Shown in pieces: positions 25,845 to 34,672 of a DNA stretch of 38,638 bases (positions within the stretch are counted from its first letter, which is position 1; every line of letters begins with the position of its first letter). The position numbers were made by a program, and so were the translations under genes. The stretch is from Candidatus Obscuribacterales bacterium. Lineage in GTDB: Bacteria > Cyanobacteriota > Vampirovibrionia > Obscuribacterales > Obscuribacteraceae. The DNA lies in contig JAIETE010000004.1 of NCBI GenBank assembly GCA_019745505.1, forward strand, positions 109,063-147,700, given 5' to 3'. The notes below the pieces were generated by a model. That model was not told the DNA's origin. It searched no databases and worked only from the letters and a program-made list of their open reading frames with translations.

Positions 25845-25919
25845 GCGGGAGTAATTCAGTGGTAGAATGCCTCCTTGCCAAGGAGGATGTCGCGAGTTCG
25901 AGCCTCGTCTCCCGCTCCA
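25845..25919 (+). tRNA. tRNA-Gly (anticodon GCC)
   Basis: 75-nt tRNA reading GGC/GGU codons. The acceptor stem GCGGGAG/CTCCCGC is fully paired, the D-arm has TTCAGTGGTAGAA, the anticodon stem CCTCC/GGAGG encloses TTGCCAA with anticodon GCC, the T-loop is GTTCGAGC, and the 3' CCA is encoded. It has its own promoter and a terminator, so it stands as a single-gene unit. Confidence 0.97.
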
Positions 25920-25944
25920 TTTTGTCCTGAAGAAATTGATTGGT

Positions 25945-25971
25945 CCGATTCCGCGACGGAACCGGAGTTTT
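25945..25971 (+). terminator. Terminator after tRNA-Gly
   Basis: CCG-A-TTCCG-CGA-CGGAA-C-CGG forms an 8-bp stem with one internal A/C mismatch and a 3-nt loop, followed after AG by TTTT. It sits 26 nt past the CCA end. Confidence 0.6.
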
Positions 25972-26039
25972 CGAGCTATATTAGGTCCAGCGACTAATCT
26001 AGCCGCATGAATTCGTATACAGCCTGCAGGAATGCGCTG

Positions 26040-26633
26040 ATGGCAGACGACCCCAAGCCCGACAAGTCCGCTCAATCTGAATCGAATCAGGGCGAAAAGA
26101 AGCCGTCTGTGAAGGATTCTAAGAAGCAACCCGATCTGGTCGCAAAAGGCGAAAAACCTGCCGTTCCGCCGCTCCATCTGAAAAATCTTCCTCTGCCGGA
26201 TTCTGCATCGAACAGCGAAGCGCCCAAATCCGGCATTGCAATGCGAAGATCGCGCTGGGAAAGCAGCTTTGCCGCACTGCGATATATCAATAGCCTGGGT
26301 CGCGAAGAAGAAGTCAAAGTTCGCGACAGCGACCGTGCTACCACTATTTTTCTTTTACTTGCGTCGATACTGACAGTGTTGTCGCTTGTCATCAAGCCGT
26401 TTGCAGGCATGCGATTGCATTTTGTTCTGGTTTGCGACGCGCTTGTCGGTGTAATGCTGGTCTTCTATCTGGCCAACCGATTCGGCATCATCAATACTTT
26501 GACGCCGCGCCAGGCCCTTCTGACCTGGCAGCTGATCATGGGTTCAGCATTTCTGGGCATCTTCATGACAATCAATTTGGCTGTCGTGATTGGCTTGCTA
26601 ATTGCCAATACATCTATCGATATCACTCGATAG
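26040..26633 (+). CDS. Membrane protein of unknown function
   Basis: 197 aa from ATG 26040 (AGGA 8 nt upstream); a start at 26007 would add 11 aa but lacks a ribosome-binding site. The first 75 residues are charged and low-complexity (Lys/Ser/Pro/Glu), then a short conserved-looking stretch (RRSRWESSFAALRYINSLGREEE) leads into three hydrophobic helices (about 102-120, 124-145, 158-190). No motif is recognised. It has its own region between the tRNA and trigger factor; no sign of an operon with tig, which has a separate leader. Confidence 0.75.
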   Translation: MADDPKPDKSAQSESNQGEKKPSVKDSKKQPDLVAKGEKPAVPPLHLKNLPLPDSASNSEAPKSGIAMRRSRWESSFAALRYINSLGREEEVKVRDSDRATTIFLLLASILTVLSLVIKPFAGMRLHFVLVCDALVGVMLVFYLANRFGIINTLTPRQALLTWQLIMGSAFLGIFMTINLAVVIGLLIANTSIDITR

Positions 26634-26662
26634 ACATTAGTAAATAGAGCCTGTAGGAAAAG

Positions 26663-26690
26663 TTAAATCCTTACATTCACGTGATAAAAT
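26663..26690 (+). promoter_or_regulatory. Possible promoter for the tig region
   Basis: TTAAAT (26663-26668), 16-nt spacer, TAAAAT (26685-26690), about 100 nt before the trigger factor ATG. The -35 is a moderate match. A GGCTCTTTTTT run at 26713-26723 lies in the leader and could pair with AGAGCC near 26646 only in a transcript that starts further upstream. Confidence 0.4.
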
Positions 26691-26788
26691 CAGCGCCTGC
26701 ACGCGGTTCCAAGGCTCTTTTTTGAACAAAAGACCGGCTGTCCGTGCCTTGTCACCCAAATATATACAAACGGAACAGGTAATTAGCA

Positions 26789-28225
26789 ATGAAAGTCACC
26801 CTTGAAAGGGAAGGCAAAAACATAATTCGTATGGGTTTGGAGCTCGAATCCGACAAAGCGGACAAAGCTTATGAGCTGGCCTGCCGGCAGCTCGCAGGCA
26901 AGATCAATATCCCCGGATTCAGACGCGGCAAGGCGCCTCGCAACATCATCGAAAAGACACTCGGCGTGGACTATATCAAGCGCGAAGCGCTCGAGCGCCT
27001 GGTCCCCGAATTGCTCACCAGAGCCATTCTTGACGAAAACCTCGATGTGATCACCGAGCCGGAAATCGACAATTGCGATTTCGAACTGGGCTCTCCGCTC
27101 AAGCTCAATGCCAAGTTTGAAGTGCGACCGGAAGTGACTCTGGGCGAATATCTCGGCGTCTCTGTCGATGTGCCGGAAGCGGTAATGCCGGAAGATGCAC
27201 TCGACAAAGCCCTGGAATCAGTAGCCGAGTCCAAGTCGTCGATGGCTCCAGTGCCGGATCGCGAAGTGAAGATGGGCGACACGGTGCTCATGGACTTCGA
27301 GTGCAAAGTAAACGGTGAAGTCGTAGAGGGTGGAAAGGCTCAAGGACTTCTCCTGGAATTGCGTGAAGGCGCATTCTTGGAAGGCTTCTGCGAGCAAGTC
27401 GCAGGAAAAATGCCCAACACCGATTTTGAAGTTGAGGCTAAATTCCCGCCCACCTACAGAAACAAAGAGTTAGCCGGAAAGGACGCTAAGTTCAGCGTTT
27501 CGCTCAAAGAAATCAGAGAGCGCACCATTCCGGATGTGAATGAAGAACTGGCCAAAGAAGTCGGCTACGAAAACCTCGATCAGCTCAAAGATTTCCTCAA
27601 AGAGCGCATTCAGGAAGAAATCAAGCAAGAGAACGATATGCGTGCCCAGCGCGCCGTGGTCGATGCTGTTGTCGCTCAGTCCAAAGTCGATATCCCGGAA
27701 ACCATGATAGAGCGCGAACAGTCCTTGCTGATGCACCAACTGAAGCGTTATTTCGAGCAAACCGGTCAGCCCTTCGAAGAATTCGAGCGTTCCGAAGAAT
27801 TCCAGGGTGTAAAAGATTCGAAATTCGAAGAAGCCAAACAACGCGTTTTGACCAGCTTGGTTCTCGGCGCCGTTGTAAGACAAGAAAAAATGAGCGTGCA
27901 AGACGAAGAAATGACGCCTTACATTGCCGAGCTTGTCCAACGCTATCAAGTGCCTGTTGAGCAAGTCGCGCGCAACGAAGAAGTGCGCCGCCAGATCATG
28001 GAAGAAGTCTTGACCAACAAAGTAGTCGAATATCTGGTCAGCAAAGCCAACATCAAGTATGTGCCGGAACCGGCTCACGAGCATGGTCCTGGCTGCGATC
28101 ACGACCACGACCACGAGCACGGCAAAGCGAAAGCTAAGGCTGAGAAGAAACCGGAAGCCAAGGACGAAGCTAAGAAAGAAACTGAAAAGCCGAAAGAGAA
28201 AGCCGGCAAAAAGGCCAAATCCTGA
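26789..28225 (+). CDS. tig: Trigger factor with His-rich tail
   Basis: 478-aa ribosome-bound chaperone and prolyl isomerase that meets nascent chains. The ribosome-docking signature GFRRGKAPRNIIEK (about 43-56) is in the N-terminal domain; the FKBP-like domain follows (about 150-245; GDTVLMDFECKVNGEVVEGG), then the helical arms (about 265-425). Unusual is the C-terminal extension: about 15 residues with many His and Asp (HGPGCDHDHDHEHG, near 432-446), then a Lys/Glu/Ala-rich low-complexity tail of about 33 aa. A His-rich end recalls metal-binding tails such as that of E. coli SlyD, but here it is on trigger factor. First gene of tig-clpP-clpX-lon. Confidence 0.96.
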   Translation: MKVTLEREGKNIIRMGLELESDKADKAYELACRQLAGKINIPGFRRGKAPRNIIEKTLGVDYIKREALERLVPELLTRAILDENLDVITEPEIDNCDFELGSPLKLNAKFEVRPEVTLGEYLGVSVDVPEAVMPEDALDKALESVAESKSSMAPVPDREVKMGDTVLMDFECKVNGEVVEGGKAQGLLLELREGAFLEGFCEQVAGKMPNTDFEVEAKFPPTYRNKELAGKDAKFSVSLKEIRERTIPDVNEELAKEVGYENLDQLKDFLKERIQEEIKQENDMRAQRAVVDAVVAQSKVDIPETMIEREQSLLMHQLKRYFEQTGQPFEEFERSEEFQGVKDSKFEEAKQRVLTSLVLGAVVRQEKMSVQDEEMTPYIAELVQRYQVPVEQVARNEEVRRQIMEEVLTNKVVEYLVSKANIKYVPEPAHEHGPGCDHDHDHEHGKAKAKAEKKPEAKDEAKKETEKPKEKAGKKAKS

Positions 28226-28443
28226 TAGATACCGGTTTTCGCCAAGATCCTGTAAGATTGCGATTTAATGCTGCTTTTTCAGCAGGCGTTAGATAATATC
28301 GTTGTATTTGTACTGACGTGCGCGTAATTTCCCAGACGGCTAGCTATATACGGCTATCTCTTAAAGGCTGAAAATTCGTGCTAACGTGATGTTAAGCAAA
28401 CAACATAACTAGTAATTTGAACAACAAATTTGGAAGGAAGAAA

Positions 28444-29121
28444 ATGTCGATAAAGCGTCCATCAAGGAATGATGTGTATGACCTCTGGAGCATGACTCCG
28501 GCAGCTCAGTCTCCCATGTCCTATTACCCCCCCACAGTTATCGAAACGACAGCCAGGGGCGAACGCGCTTTTGACATCTTTTCGAGACTGCTTCGCGAGC
28601 GCATTATCTTCTTGGGCATGCCGATTGATGACGGCGTTGCCAATTTAATCGTTGCCCAGTTGCTCCTTCTGGAAGGCGAAGATCCGGAAAAAGATATCCG
28701 TTTGTACGTCAATTCGCCCGGTGGCTCGGTTACAGCCGGTTTGGCCATTTATGACACCATCCAACATATACGTTCCGATGTTTCAACGATTTGTTTAGGA
28801 CAAGCAGCCTCGATGGGAGCTTTTCTACTAGCTGCCGGGTCTAAAGGAAAGAGATTGGCACTGCCACATGCTCGTATCCTTATTCACCAGCCGTTGGGCG
28901 GAGCACAGGGACAAGCTACGGACATCGAGATTCAGGCCCGCGAAATCCTTCGCATCAAGCGCCAGCTCAATGAGCTTCTTGCCCATCACACCGGTCAGAC
29001 AGTTAAACAAATTGAAAAGGATACAGACCGAGATAATATAATGACAGCGGAGGAAGCCAAGGAGTATGGTCTAGTAGATGAAGTGATAGCCAGGGTAGAA
29101 CCTGCACTTTCAGCTGTCTAA
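28444..29121 (+). CDS. clpP: ATP-dependent Clp protease proteolytic subunit
   Basis: 225-aa serine peptidase that forms the 14-mer degradation chamber used by ClpX. Catalytic Ser123 is in GQAASMGAF, His148 in ILIHQP, and the Asp lies in the DTDRDNIM segment (193-200); the oligomer/hinge region and [20 protein letters not shown] are typical. The start is ATG 28444 with a strong GGAAGGAAG upstream rather than TTG 28417. The N-terminal part ([27 protein letters not shown]) is about 20 aa longer than E. coli mature ClpP and may be a processed propeptide or axial-loop extension. A 218-nt gap after tig carries a possible own promoter (TTGTAT-17-TAATTT, near 28303-28331). Confidence 0.96.
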   Translation: MSIKRPSRNDVYDLWSMTPAAQSPMSYYPPTVIETTARGERAFDIFSRLLRERIIFLGMPIDDGVANLIVAQLLLLEGEDPEKDIRLYVNSPGGSVTAGLAIYDTIQHIRSDVSTICLGQAASMGAFLLAAGSKGKRLALPHARILIHQPLGGAQGQATDIEIQAREILRIKRQLNELLAHHTGQTVKQIEKDTDRDNIMTAEEAKEYGLVDEVIARVEPALSAV

Positions 29122-29203
29122 CCAGTAATTCTGGGCACCGCCTCGAAATTATAGAAAAACCTATAAAACAGACCGCCGGAAACACCTAATAGAAGGACAA
29201 CAG

Positions 29204-30502
29204 ATGCCAAAGCAGTCAGACAACCGTCTTAAGTGCTCATTCTGTGGAAAGAGTCAGGATCAGGTAAAAAAACTGATTGCTGGGCCGGGTGTGTATATAT
29301 GCGATGAGTGCGTCGACCTCTGCAACGAGATTCTCGATGAAGAGTTGTTCGATGGCGCGCCGCAACCTGCTGCGTCCGAGGCGGTGCTTCCAAACCTCGT
29401 AGATATACCGAAGCCACAGGAAATTAAGAGCTTCCTCGACCAGCATATAGTCGGTCAGATGGTCGCCAAGAAGATTCTCTCTGTTGCCGTCTACAATCAC
29501 TACAAGCGGATTAGCCACAATTCGGAGATGTCCGAACAAGTGGAAATCCAAAAGTCCAATATCTTGCTTATCGGTCCGACCGGATGTGGAAAGACCTTGT
29601 TGGCTCAGACTTTGGCTAAATTGCTCGATGTTCCTTTTGCAGTTGCCGATGCAACTACCTTGACCGAAGCCGGTTATGTCGGCGAAGACGTAGAGAATAT
29701 TCTGCTGCGCCTCTATCAAGCGGCTGATTACGACATCAAGAAGGCCGAGCGCGGCATCATCTATATCGATGAAATCGACAAGATTTCCCGCAAGTCGGAA
29801 AACACATCCATCACCCGTGACGTTTCCGGAGAAGGCGTTCAACAAGCGCTTTTGAAGATGATTGAAGGAACGGTTGCCAATGTACCTCCGCAAGGTGGAC
29901 GCAAGCACCCGCACCAAGAATTCATTCAAATCAATACTGCCAATATTCTCTTTATTTGCGGCGGCGCCTTTGTCGGTCTCGACAAAATCGTCGAGGCCAG
30001 AGTGTCCTCGAACCGCAATATCGGATTCGGCTCGGATCGACCGCTGACAGCTTGGGAGCGTGAGCTCAAGGCCAGCAAAATTCTCAAGGATACTGCACCG
30101 GACGATCTGCTCAAATTCGGCTTGATTCCTGAGTTTGTCGGACGTATGCCGGTTATCGCCGTGCTCGAATCGCTCGATGAAGAAGCACTTGTCAAAATTC
30201 TGGTTGAGCCGAAAAATGCCATTCTCAAGCAGTATCAGCAATTGCTGCATCTTGATGGAGTAGAACTGAAGTTTGACCAGGAAGCCATTACCGCTGTCGC
30301 AGAAGAAGCAATCAAGCGCAAAACAGGTGCCAGAGCCCTGAGAGCGATTGTCGAGGAAATCATGCTCGACATCATGTATGAAGTGCCTTCGAGAAATGAC
30401 ATAAAGACGGTTCACATTACAAAAGAACTGGTCGAAAAGCGCTCTACGGCAGAGCTTCTCCAGTTGCCAAACAAAACAAAGCCTAAGGGAGAGATTGCCT
30501 GA
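29204..30502 (+). CDS. clpX: Clp protease ATP-binding subunit ClpX
   Basis: 432-aa AAA+ unfoldase that feeds tagged proteins into ClpP. An N-terminal C4 zinc finger ([14 protein letters not shown] ... [10 protein letters not shown], residues 10-40), Walker A GPTGCGKT, Walker [11 protein letters not shown], pore loop and sensor regions, and the ClpP-binding loop in [21 protein letters not shown] 29204, with AAGGACAACAG upstream. 82 nt after clpP; the order clpP-clpX is conserved in many bacteria. Confidence 0.97.
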   Translation: MPKQSDNRLKCSFCGKSQDQVKKLIAGPGVYICDECVDLCNEILDEELFDGAPQPAASEAVLPNLVDIPKPQEIKSFLDQHIVGQMVAKKILSVAVYNHYKRISHNSEMSEQVEIQKSNILLIGPTGCGKTLLAQTLAKLLDVPFAVADATTLTEAGYVGEDVENILLRLYQAADYDIKKAERGIIYIDEIDKISRKSENTSITRDVSGEGVQQALLKMIEGTVANVPPQGGRKHPHQEFIQINTANILFICGGAFVGLDKIVEARVSSNRNIGFGSDRPLTAWERELKASKILKDTAPDDLLKFGLIPEFVGRMPVIAVLESLDEEALVKILVEPKNAILKQYQQLLHLDGVELKFDQEAITAVAEEAIKRKTGARALRAIVEEIMLDIMYEVPSRNDIKTVHITKELVEKRSTAELLQLPNKTKPKGEIA

Positions 30503-30562
30503 GGAAGAAATTTCTTTCGGCAAGCCGTACAATCTATAGTCCGTGTAAGCGCTTGAGGCAGT

Positions 30563-32974
30563 ATGGCCGTTTTGAGCACAACTTCTTTTTCGCTGATTCC
30601 TTTGAGGGATGTCGTTGTCTTTCCTCAAATGGTTCAGGCACTTTTTGTCAGCCGTCCGAAATCGATTGCGGCGCTGGAACAAGCTCTGCTGCGCGATGAT
30701 CGCCTTGTCGTTCTAGTCGCTCAGAAAGATCCCGAGTGCGAAAATCCCAAAGAGGATGACATCTATCAGCTCGGCACTCTGGCGGAAGTTATGCAGATGC
30801 TGAAGTTGCCGGACGGTACGGTCAAGGCATTGGTAGAAGGTTCTTGCCGGGTTACTCTCGATAAGGTTATCGACGATCCCGAGCATTTTTCCGCTGTCGT
30901 CACTACCCAGGAAGAAGTCAATCAAGAGGACGAATCTACAAAGACTCTGGTTAGAGTGGCTGTGGAGAAATTCGAGCAATACGTCAAGACGACCAAGAAA
31001 ATCAATCCTGAAAGCTTGCTTGCAGTTTCCGGTATCGGGCAGCCCGGACGCCTGGCCGACATCATTGCTACTTACCTCGGGCTCGACCTTGCCGAGCGCC
31101 AGAAGTGCCTGGAAATAATCGATGCCACAGAGAGGCTGGAATTCGTCAGCCAGCTGCTTTCCAGAGAACTCGAATTCGCCGAGCTGGAACAGCAGATTCA
31201 CGACCGCGTTCGTTTCAATCTGGAAAAAACGCAGCGCGAGTACTATTTGCGCGAAAAGATAAGAATCATCCAGGATGAGCTCAATGCCGAAAGCGAGCAG
31301 CAGGGTGAAATTGCCGAGTATAAGCAGAAAATTGCCAAGGCAAAAATTACCGGTGTCGCTTTGGAGAAGGCCCAGAAAGAGCTATCTCGTCTCGAAAAGA
31401 TGATGCCGCAAAGCGCTGAGGCTGCAGTTATCCGCACCTACCTGGATACGATTGTTTCACTTCCCTGGGCCAAGCGTTCACGTGAAGTCATCGATTTGAA
31501 GCGGGCCGACGAGATTCTCGAAGAGGACCACTACGGGCTCGATAAGGTCAAAGAGCGGATTATCGAATATCTGGCAGTGCGCAAACTGTCTCGTCAGGCG
31601 CAAGGCACAATTCTCTGTCTGGTGGGACCGCCCGGGGTGGGTAAAACCAGTCTGGTCAAGTCGATTGCGCGCAGCATGAATCGCAAGTTCGCCCGTATCA
31701 GTCTGGGCGGAGTCAATGACGAAGCGGAAATTCGCGGTCACAGGCGTACTTATATCGGCGCTATGCCAGGTCGAATTATTCAAGCGATCAAACAGTCAGG
31801 AACGAAGAATCCGGTCATTCTGCTCGACGAGGTCGAGAAAATGACACGCAGCTACATGGGCGATCCGACCGCTGCCATGCTGGAAGTTCTCGATCCCGAT
31901 CAGAATCAGGATTTTACCGATCACTATCTGGATGCTCCGTTCTCATTGGCGGAGGTTATGTTTGTAGCCACGGCCAATACTCTTGAATATGTGCCAAGAC
32001 CACTCCATGACCGTCTCGAAGTCATCCATATTTCCGGTTATACGGAAGAGGAGAAGGTGGCTATTGCCGAGCAGCACGTCATTCCGAAGACCCTCGAGAA
32101 GCATGGCTTGACTGTAAAACAGTTGAAATTTCAAGACGCGGCGCTGCGCAAAATCATCCAGGAATATACTCGCGAAGCTGGTGTTCGTGCGCTTGAGCGC
32201 TGCATTGCCACGGTTGCCAGAAAAGTCGTCACTCAAATCGTGAAGAAGAAAGATGCGACCGTGAAAGTGACACCAAACCTGGTGCCTACATATCTGGGAC
32301 CGCCCAAAGTTGTGCGTGAAGGTGAAGTGCGTGGTCCGCAGATAGGGATCGTCACCGGACTTGCCTGGACGGAAATTGGAGGAGAAACCCTCTCCGTCGA
32401 AGTGAATATCATGCCCGGCAAAGGCAAATTGCAATTGACCGGACAATTGGGCGATGTAATGAAAGAGTCTGCTCATGCAGCTTTCAGTTATATTCGCAGC
32501 CACGCTGGCAAATTGAACTTGAATGCCAATTTCCACGATGAGATTGATATTCACGTGCACATACCCGAGGGGGCCATTCCGAAAGATGGACCTTCTGCCG
32601 GTATTGCTCTGGCTACCGCGCTTCTGTCGGCGGTTTCCAAACGGGCGGTGCGCTCCTCTATAGCAATGACTGGTGAAATCACCCTGAGAGGTCGTGTGCT
32701 GCCGATTGGCGGACTGAAGGAGAAGGTTCTGGCCGCATTGCGGCAGGGCATCAAAACCGTGCTCTATCCCAAGGGTAACGAGAAGGATCTAAGCGAGATT
32801 CCGGATTACGTTCAAAAGCGCATTGAGCTTGTGCCGGTCGGTCATTTGGACGAAGTCTTCAAAATTGCATTTACCGACAATTTCAAGAATCCGCCGCAAG
32901 GAAAGTCTCGCGGATTGCAGAGAGTGGTTGCTAAGAGGGGCGCCAAGCGCAGTGCCCAATCAAAGCGCAAGTAA
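30563..32974 (+). CDS. lon: ATP-dependent protease Lon
   Basis: 803-aa homohexameric protease that degrades misfolded and some regulatory proteins. Order: N-terminal substrate-binding LAN domain ([14 protein letters not shown] ... to about 200), coiled coil (about 210-290), AAA+ domain with GPPGVGKTS and LLDEVEKM, and the C-terminal peptidase domain with catalytic Ser in [11 protein letters not shown] and Lys in [17 protein letters not shown] 30563 with GAGG upstream. An imperfect hairpin built on AAGAAATTTCTT sits in the 60-nt gap after clpX (30495-30523) and may set lon level separately. The C-terminus has a basic tail ([23 protein letters not shown]), richer in Lys/Arg than usual, which could help DNA or polyphosphate binding. 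Confidence 0.97.
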   Translation: MAVLSTTSFSLIPLRDVVVFPQMVQALFVSRPKSIAALEQALLRDDRLVVLVAQKDPECENPKEDDIYQLGTLAEVMQMLKLPDGTVKALVEGSCRVTLDKVIDDPEHFSAVVTTQEEVNQEDESTKTLVRVAVEKFEQYVKTTKKINPESLLAVSGIGQPGRLADIIATYLGLDLAERQKCLEIIDATERLEFVSQLLSRELEFAELEQQIHDRVRFNLEKTQREYYLREKIRIIQDELNAESEQQGEIAEYKQKIAKAKITGVALEKAQKELSRLEKMMPQSAEAAVIRTYLDTIVSLPWAKRSREVIDLKRADEILEEDHYGLDKVKERIIEYLAVRKLSRQAQGTILCLVGPPGVGKTSLVKSIARSMNRKFARISLGGVNDEAEIRGHRRTYIGAMPGRIIQAIKQSGTKNPVILLDEVEKMTRSYMGDPTAAMLEVLDPDQNQDFTDHYLDAPFSLAEVMFVATANTLEYVPRPLHDRLEVIHISGYTEEEKVAIAEQHVIPKTLEKHGLTVKQLKFQDAALRKIIQEYTREAGVRALERCIATVARKVVTQIVKKKDATVKVTPNLVPTYLGPPKVVREGEVRGPQIGIVTGLAWTEIGGETLSVEVNIMPGKGKLQLTGQLGDVMKESAHAAFSYIRSHAGKLNLNANFHDEIDIHVHIPEGAIPKDGPSAGIALATALLSAVSKRAVRSSIAMTGEITLRGRVLPIGGLKEKVLAALRQGIKTVLYPKGNEKDLSEIPDYVQKRIELVPVGHLDEVFKIAFTDNFKNPPQGKSRGLQRVVAKRGAKRSAQSKRK

Positions 32975-33308
32975 GAAATTGCTCCTAATTCGTCAGCTTG
33001 GCGACAAGTTTTGCCGCTTTTTGCATTTGTCTTATTTTCGGCTCTGAAGTTAATAAGGCCGGATGGCTGAGCACACCCTGGCGATCCGGCAAATTGCCTT
33101 ATCGGATTAGCTGAAATCGTGAGGATGCAGGGGGGTGTCTCACGATGCTTGTCAATTACCGCAAGAATACTAAATATGGCGGGTTACGCCGTTTTAAGTT
33201 GATATGATCACGATGCTATTTGGGTACCTCAAGCCCCATGGTTTGTTCCTTTCGGGACTGACTGGGTCGGGGGGATGTTCATCCTGCACGCGCTTATAGG
33301 AGCTCTCC
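32975..33308 (+). other. Structured intergenic region between lon and the aminotransferase gene
   Basis: 334 bases without a gene. It contains two neighbouring hairpins: 33053-33105 (ATAAGGC/GCCTTAT outer, CGGAT/ATCCG inner) and 33116-33146 (perfect 8-bp ATCGTGAG/CTCACGAT, 15-nt G-rich loop). After them lies a likely promoter. The hairpins could end lon transcription or act as an unrecognised RNA element; neither has a good T-run. I compared it with TPP and c-di-GMP riboswitches and it does not match. Confidence 0.45.
33149..33176 (+). promoter_or_regulatory. Possible promoter for the aminotransferase operon
   Basis: TTGTCA (33149-33154), 16-nt spacer, TAAATA (33171-33176). It would give a leader of about 125 nt with G-rich segments before ATG 33309. 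Confidence 0.45.
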
Positions 33309-34610
33309 ATGGTAATGACTGATACGACCAACAAAAATCTTTCCTACCTCGCTATGGATGACGAGTACGTCAATCCAGTATTAGCGCGTTCTGCCAGGAT
33401 CGTTGCTCACAAGGCAAAGGGTTCTTACATCTATGATCGCAATGGTGATGCTTACCTCGATCTTTCCACCGGTATCGCAGTCAACAACGTCGGCCACTGC
33501 CATCCCAAAGTCGTCGAAGCAGTTAAGAAGCAGTGCGAAGAGCTGATACACACCTCGGTTGTTGTGCACCATGAGCGCTATATCGAACTGGCCAAGAAGG
33601 TTGTTGAGATCACACCTAAGACCCTCAATTCGGCATTCTTCGCCAACTCCGGTGCAGAAGCCGTAGAAGGCGCAGTCAAGCTGGCTCGCTACGTCACGGG
33701 TCGTCCGGCTGTCATCAATTTCCGCGGTTCATTCCACGGCCGCACGTTCATGACCATGGCTTTGACCACATCAAAACTTTATTACCGCGAAAATTACGAG
33801 CCGCTTCCAGGAGCCATTCACACCGCTCTTTTCCCTTATGAATACCGTTCGCACTACAGAGGCGATGCGAAGAAAGTCATCCAAGAGTCTCTCGAATACA
33901 TCGATATGCTCTTCCATCAGTTCATAAACCCGACTCAAGTGGCCGCGTTCATTATCGAGCCTATCCTGGGAGAGGGCGGTTATGTACCGGCTCCGGAAGG
34001 CTTCATCAAAGAATTGCGCAAACTCGCAGACGAGCATGGCATCATGCTCATCATCGACGAAGTACAAACCGGATTTGCTCGCACCGGCAAAATGTTCTGC
34101 ATCGAGTACGAAGGTATCGAGCCGGACATCCTTGTAATGGCAAAGGGAATCGCAGGCGGTATGCCGCTTTCCGGTTTCGTTTCCAGAAGAGACATCACCA
34201 ACAAATGGCCGGCCGGCCGTCACGGCACCACTTTCGGTGGAAACCCCGTCAGCTGCGCGGCTGCCCTGGCAACGATCGATATAATTCAAGAAGAGAAGCT
34301 TGCTGAGCGCTCCGCCAAACTCGGCGCCGACATCATGAAGCGTCTCAAGAAATTCCAAGAAAGCAACAAGCACCTCGGAGATGTCCGTGGCAAAGGCTTG
34401 ATGATCGGTCTGGAATTCAATGATGAGAAAGGCGCTCCCAGCAAGGAAATTGCCGATCAAGTCGCGGCAAAATGCCTGGAGCAAAAAATGATCGTGTTGA
34501 CCTGCGGACAGCAAGGTCAGGTTATTCGCTTAATCCCGCCGCTGAATATTTCCGATGCGGATGCGGAGAAGGCTTGCGACATCCTCGAAAAGGCGATGAA
34601 GCTCAAGTAA
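33309..34610 (+). CDS. Class III PLP aminotransferase (GABA/acetylornithine type)
   Basis: 433-aa aminotransferase moving an omega- or alpha-amino group to 2-oxoglutarate or pyruvate. It shows the class III outline: YDRNGDAYLDLSTGIAVNNVGHCHPKV, FFANSGAEAVEGAVKLAR (phosphate cup), FHGRTFMTMALT, IIEPILGEGGY, LIIDEVQTGFARTGKMF with the Asp that pairs with the PLP pyridine, and the Schiff-base Lys in MAKGIAGGMPLSG. Length and the NSGAEAVEGAVKLAR region fit GabT-like enzymes; ornithine, beta-alanine and lysine omega-transaminases are alternatives. ATG 33309 with GGAG upstream. It is 62 nt upstream of an aldehyde dehydrogenase that would oxidise the semialdehyde product, supporting an omega-amino acid substrate. 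Confidence 0.88.
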   Translation: MVMTDTTNKNLSYLAMDDEYVNPVLARSARIVAHKAKGSYIYDRNGDAYLDLSTGIAVNNVGHCHPKVVEAVKKQCEELIHTSVVVHHERYIELAKKVVEITPKTLNSAFFANSGAEAVEGAVKLARYVTGRPAVINFRGSFHGRTFMTMALTTSKLYYRENYEPLPGAIHTALFPYEYRSHYRGDAKKVIQESLEYIDMLFHQFINPTQVAAFIIEPILGEGGYVPAPEGFIKELRKLADEHGIMLIIDEVQTGFARTGKMFCIEYEGIEPDILVMAKGIAGGMPLSGFVSRRDITNKWPAGRHGTTFGGNPVSCAAALATIDIIQEEKLAERSAKLGADIMKRLKKFQESNKHLGDVRGKGLMIGLEFNDEKGAPSKEIADQVAAKCLEQKMIVLTCGQQGQVIRLIPPLNISDADAEKACDILEKAMKLK

Positions 34611-34672
34611 GAAAAAGAATTCCGGAAGTCTAAAAGTTTGCACGTTATTCAATAAAACTGCAGGAGAAAGTC

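Noticed and set aside
29237..30682. 481-codon minus-strand frame opposite clpX and lon
   Set aside because: Shadow created by the codon use of clpX; the real genes have intact domains on the other strand.
33054..33105. TPP-riboswitch-like words (GGCTGAG, ACCCTGG)
   Set aside because: The essential 3' part of the TPP aptamer is missing and the downstream gene is not a thiamine gene.
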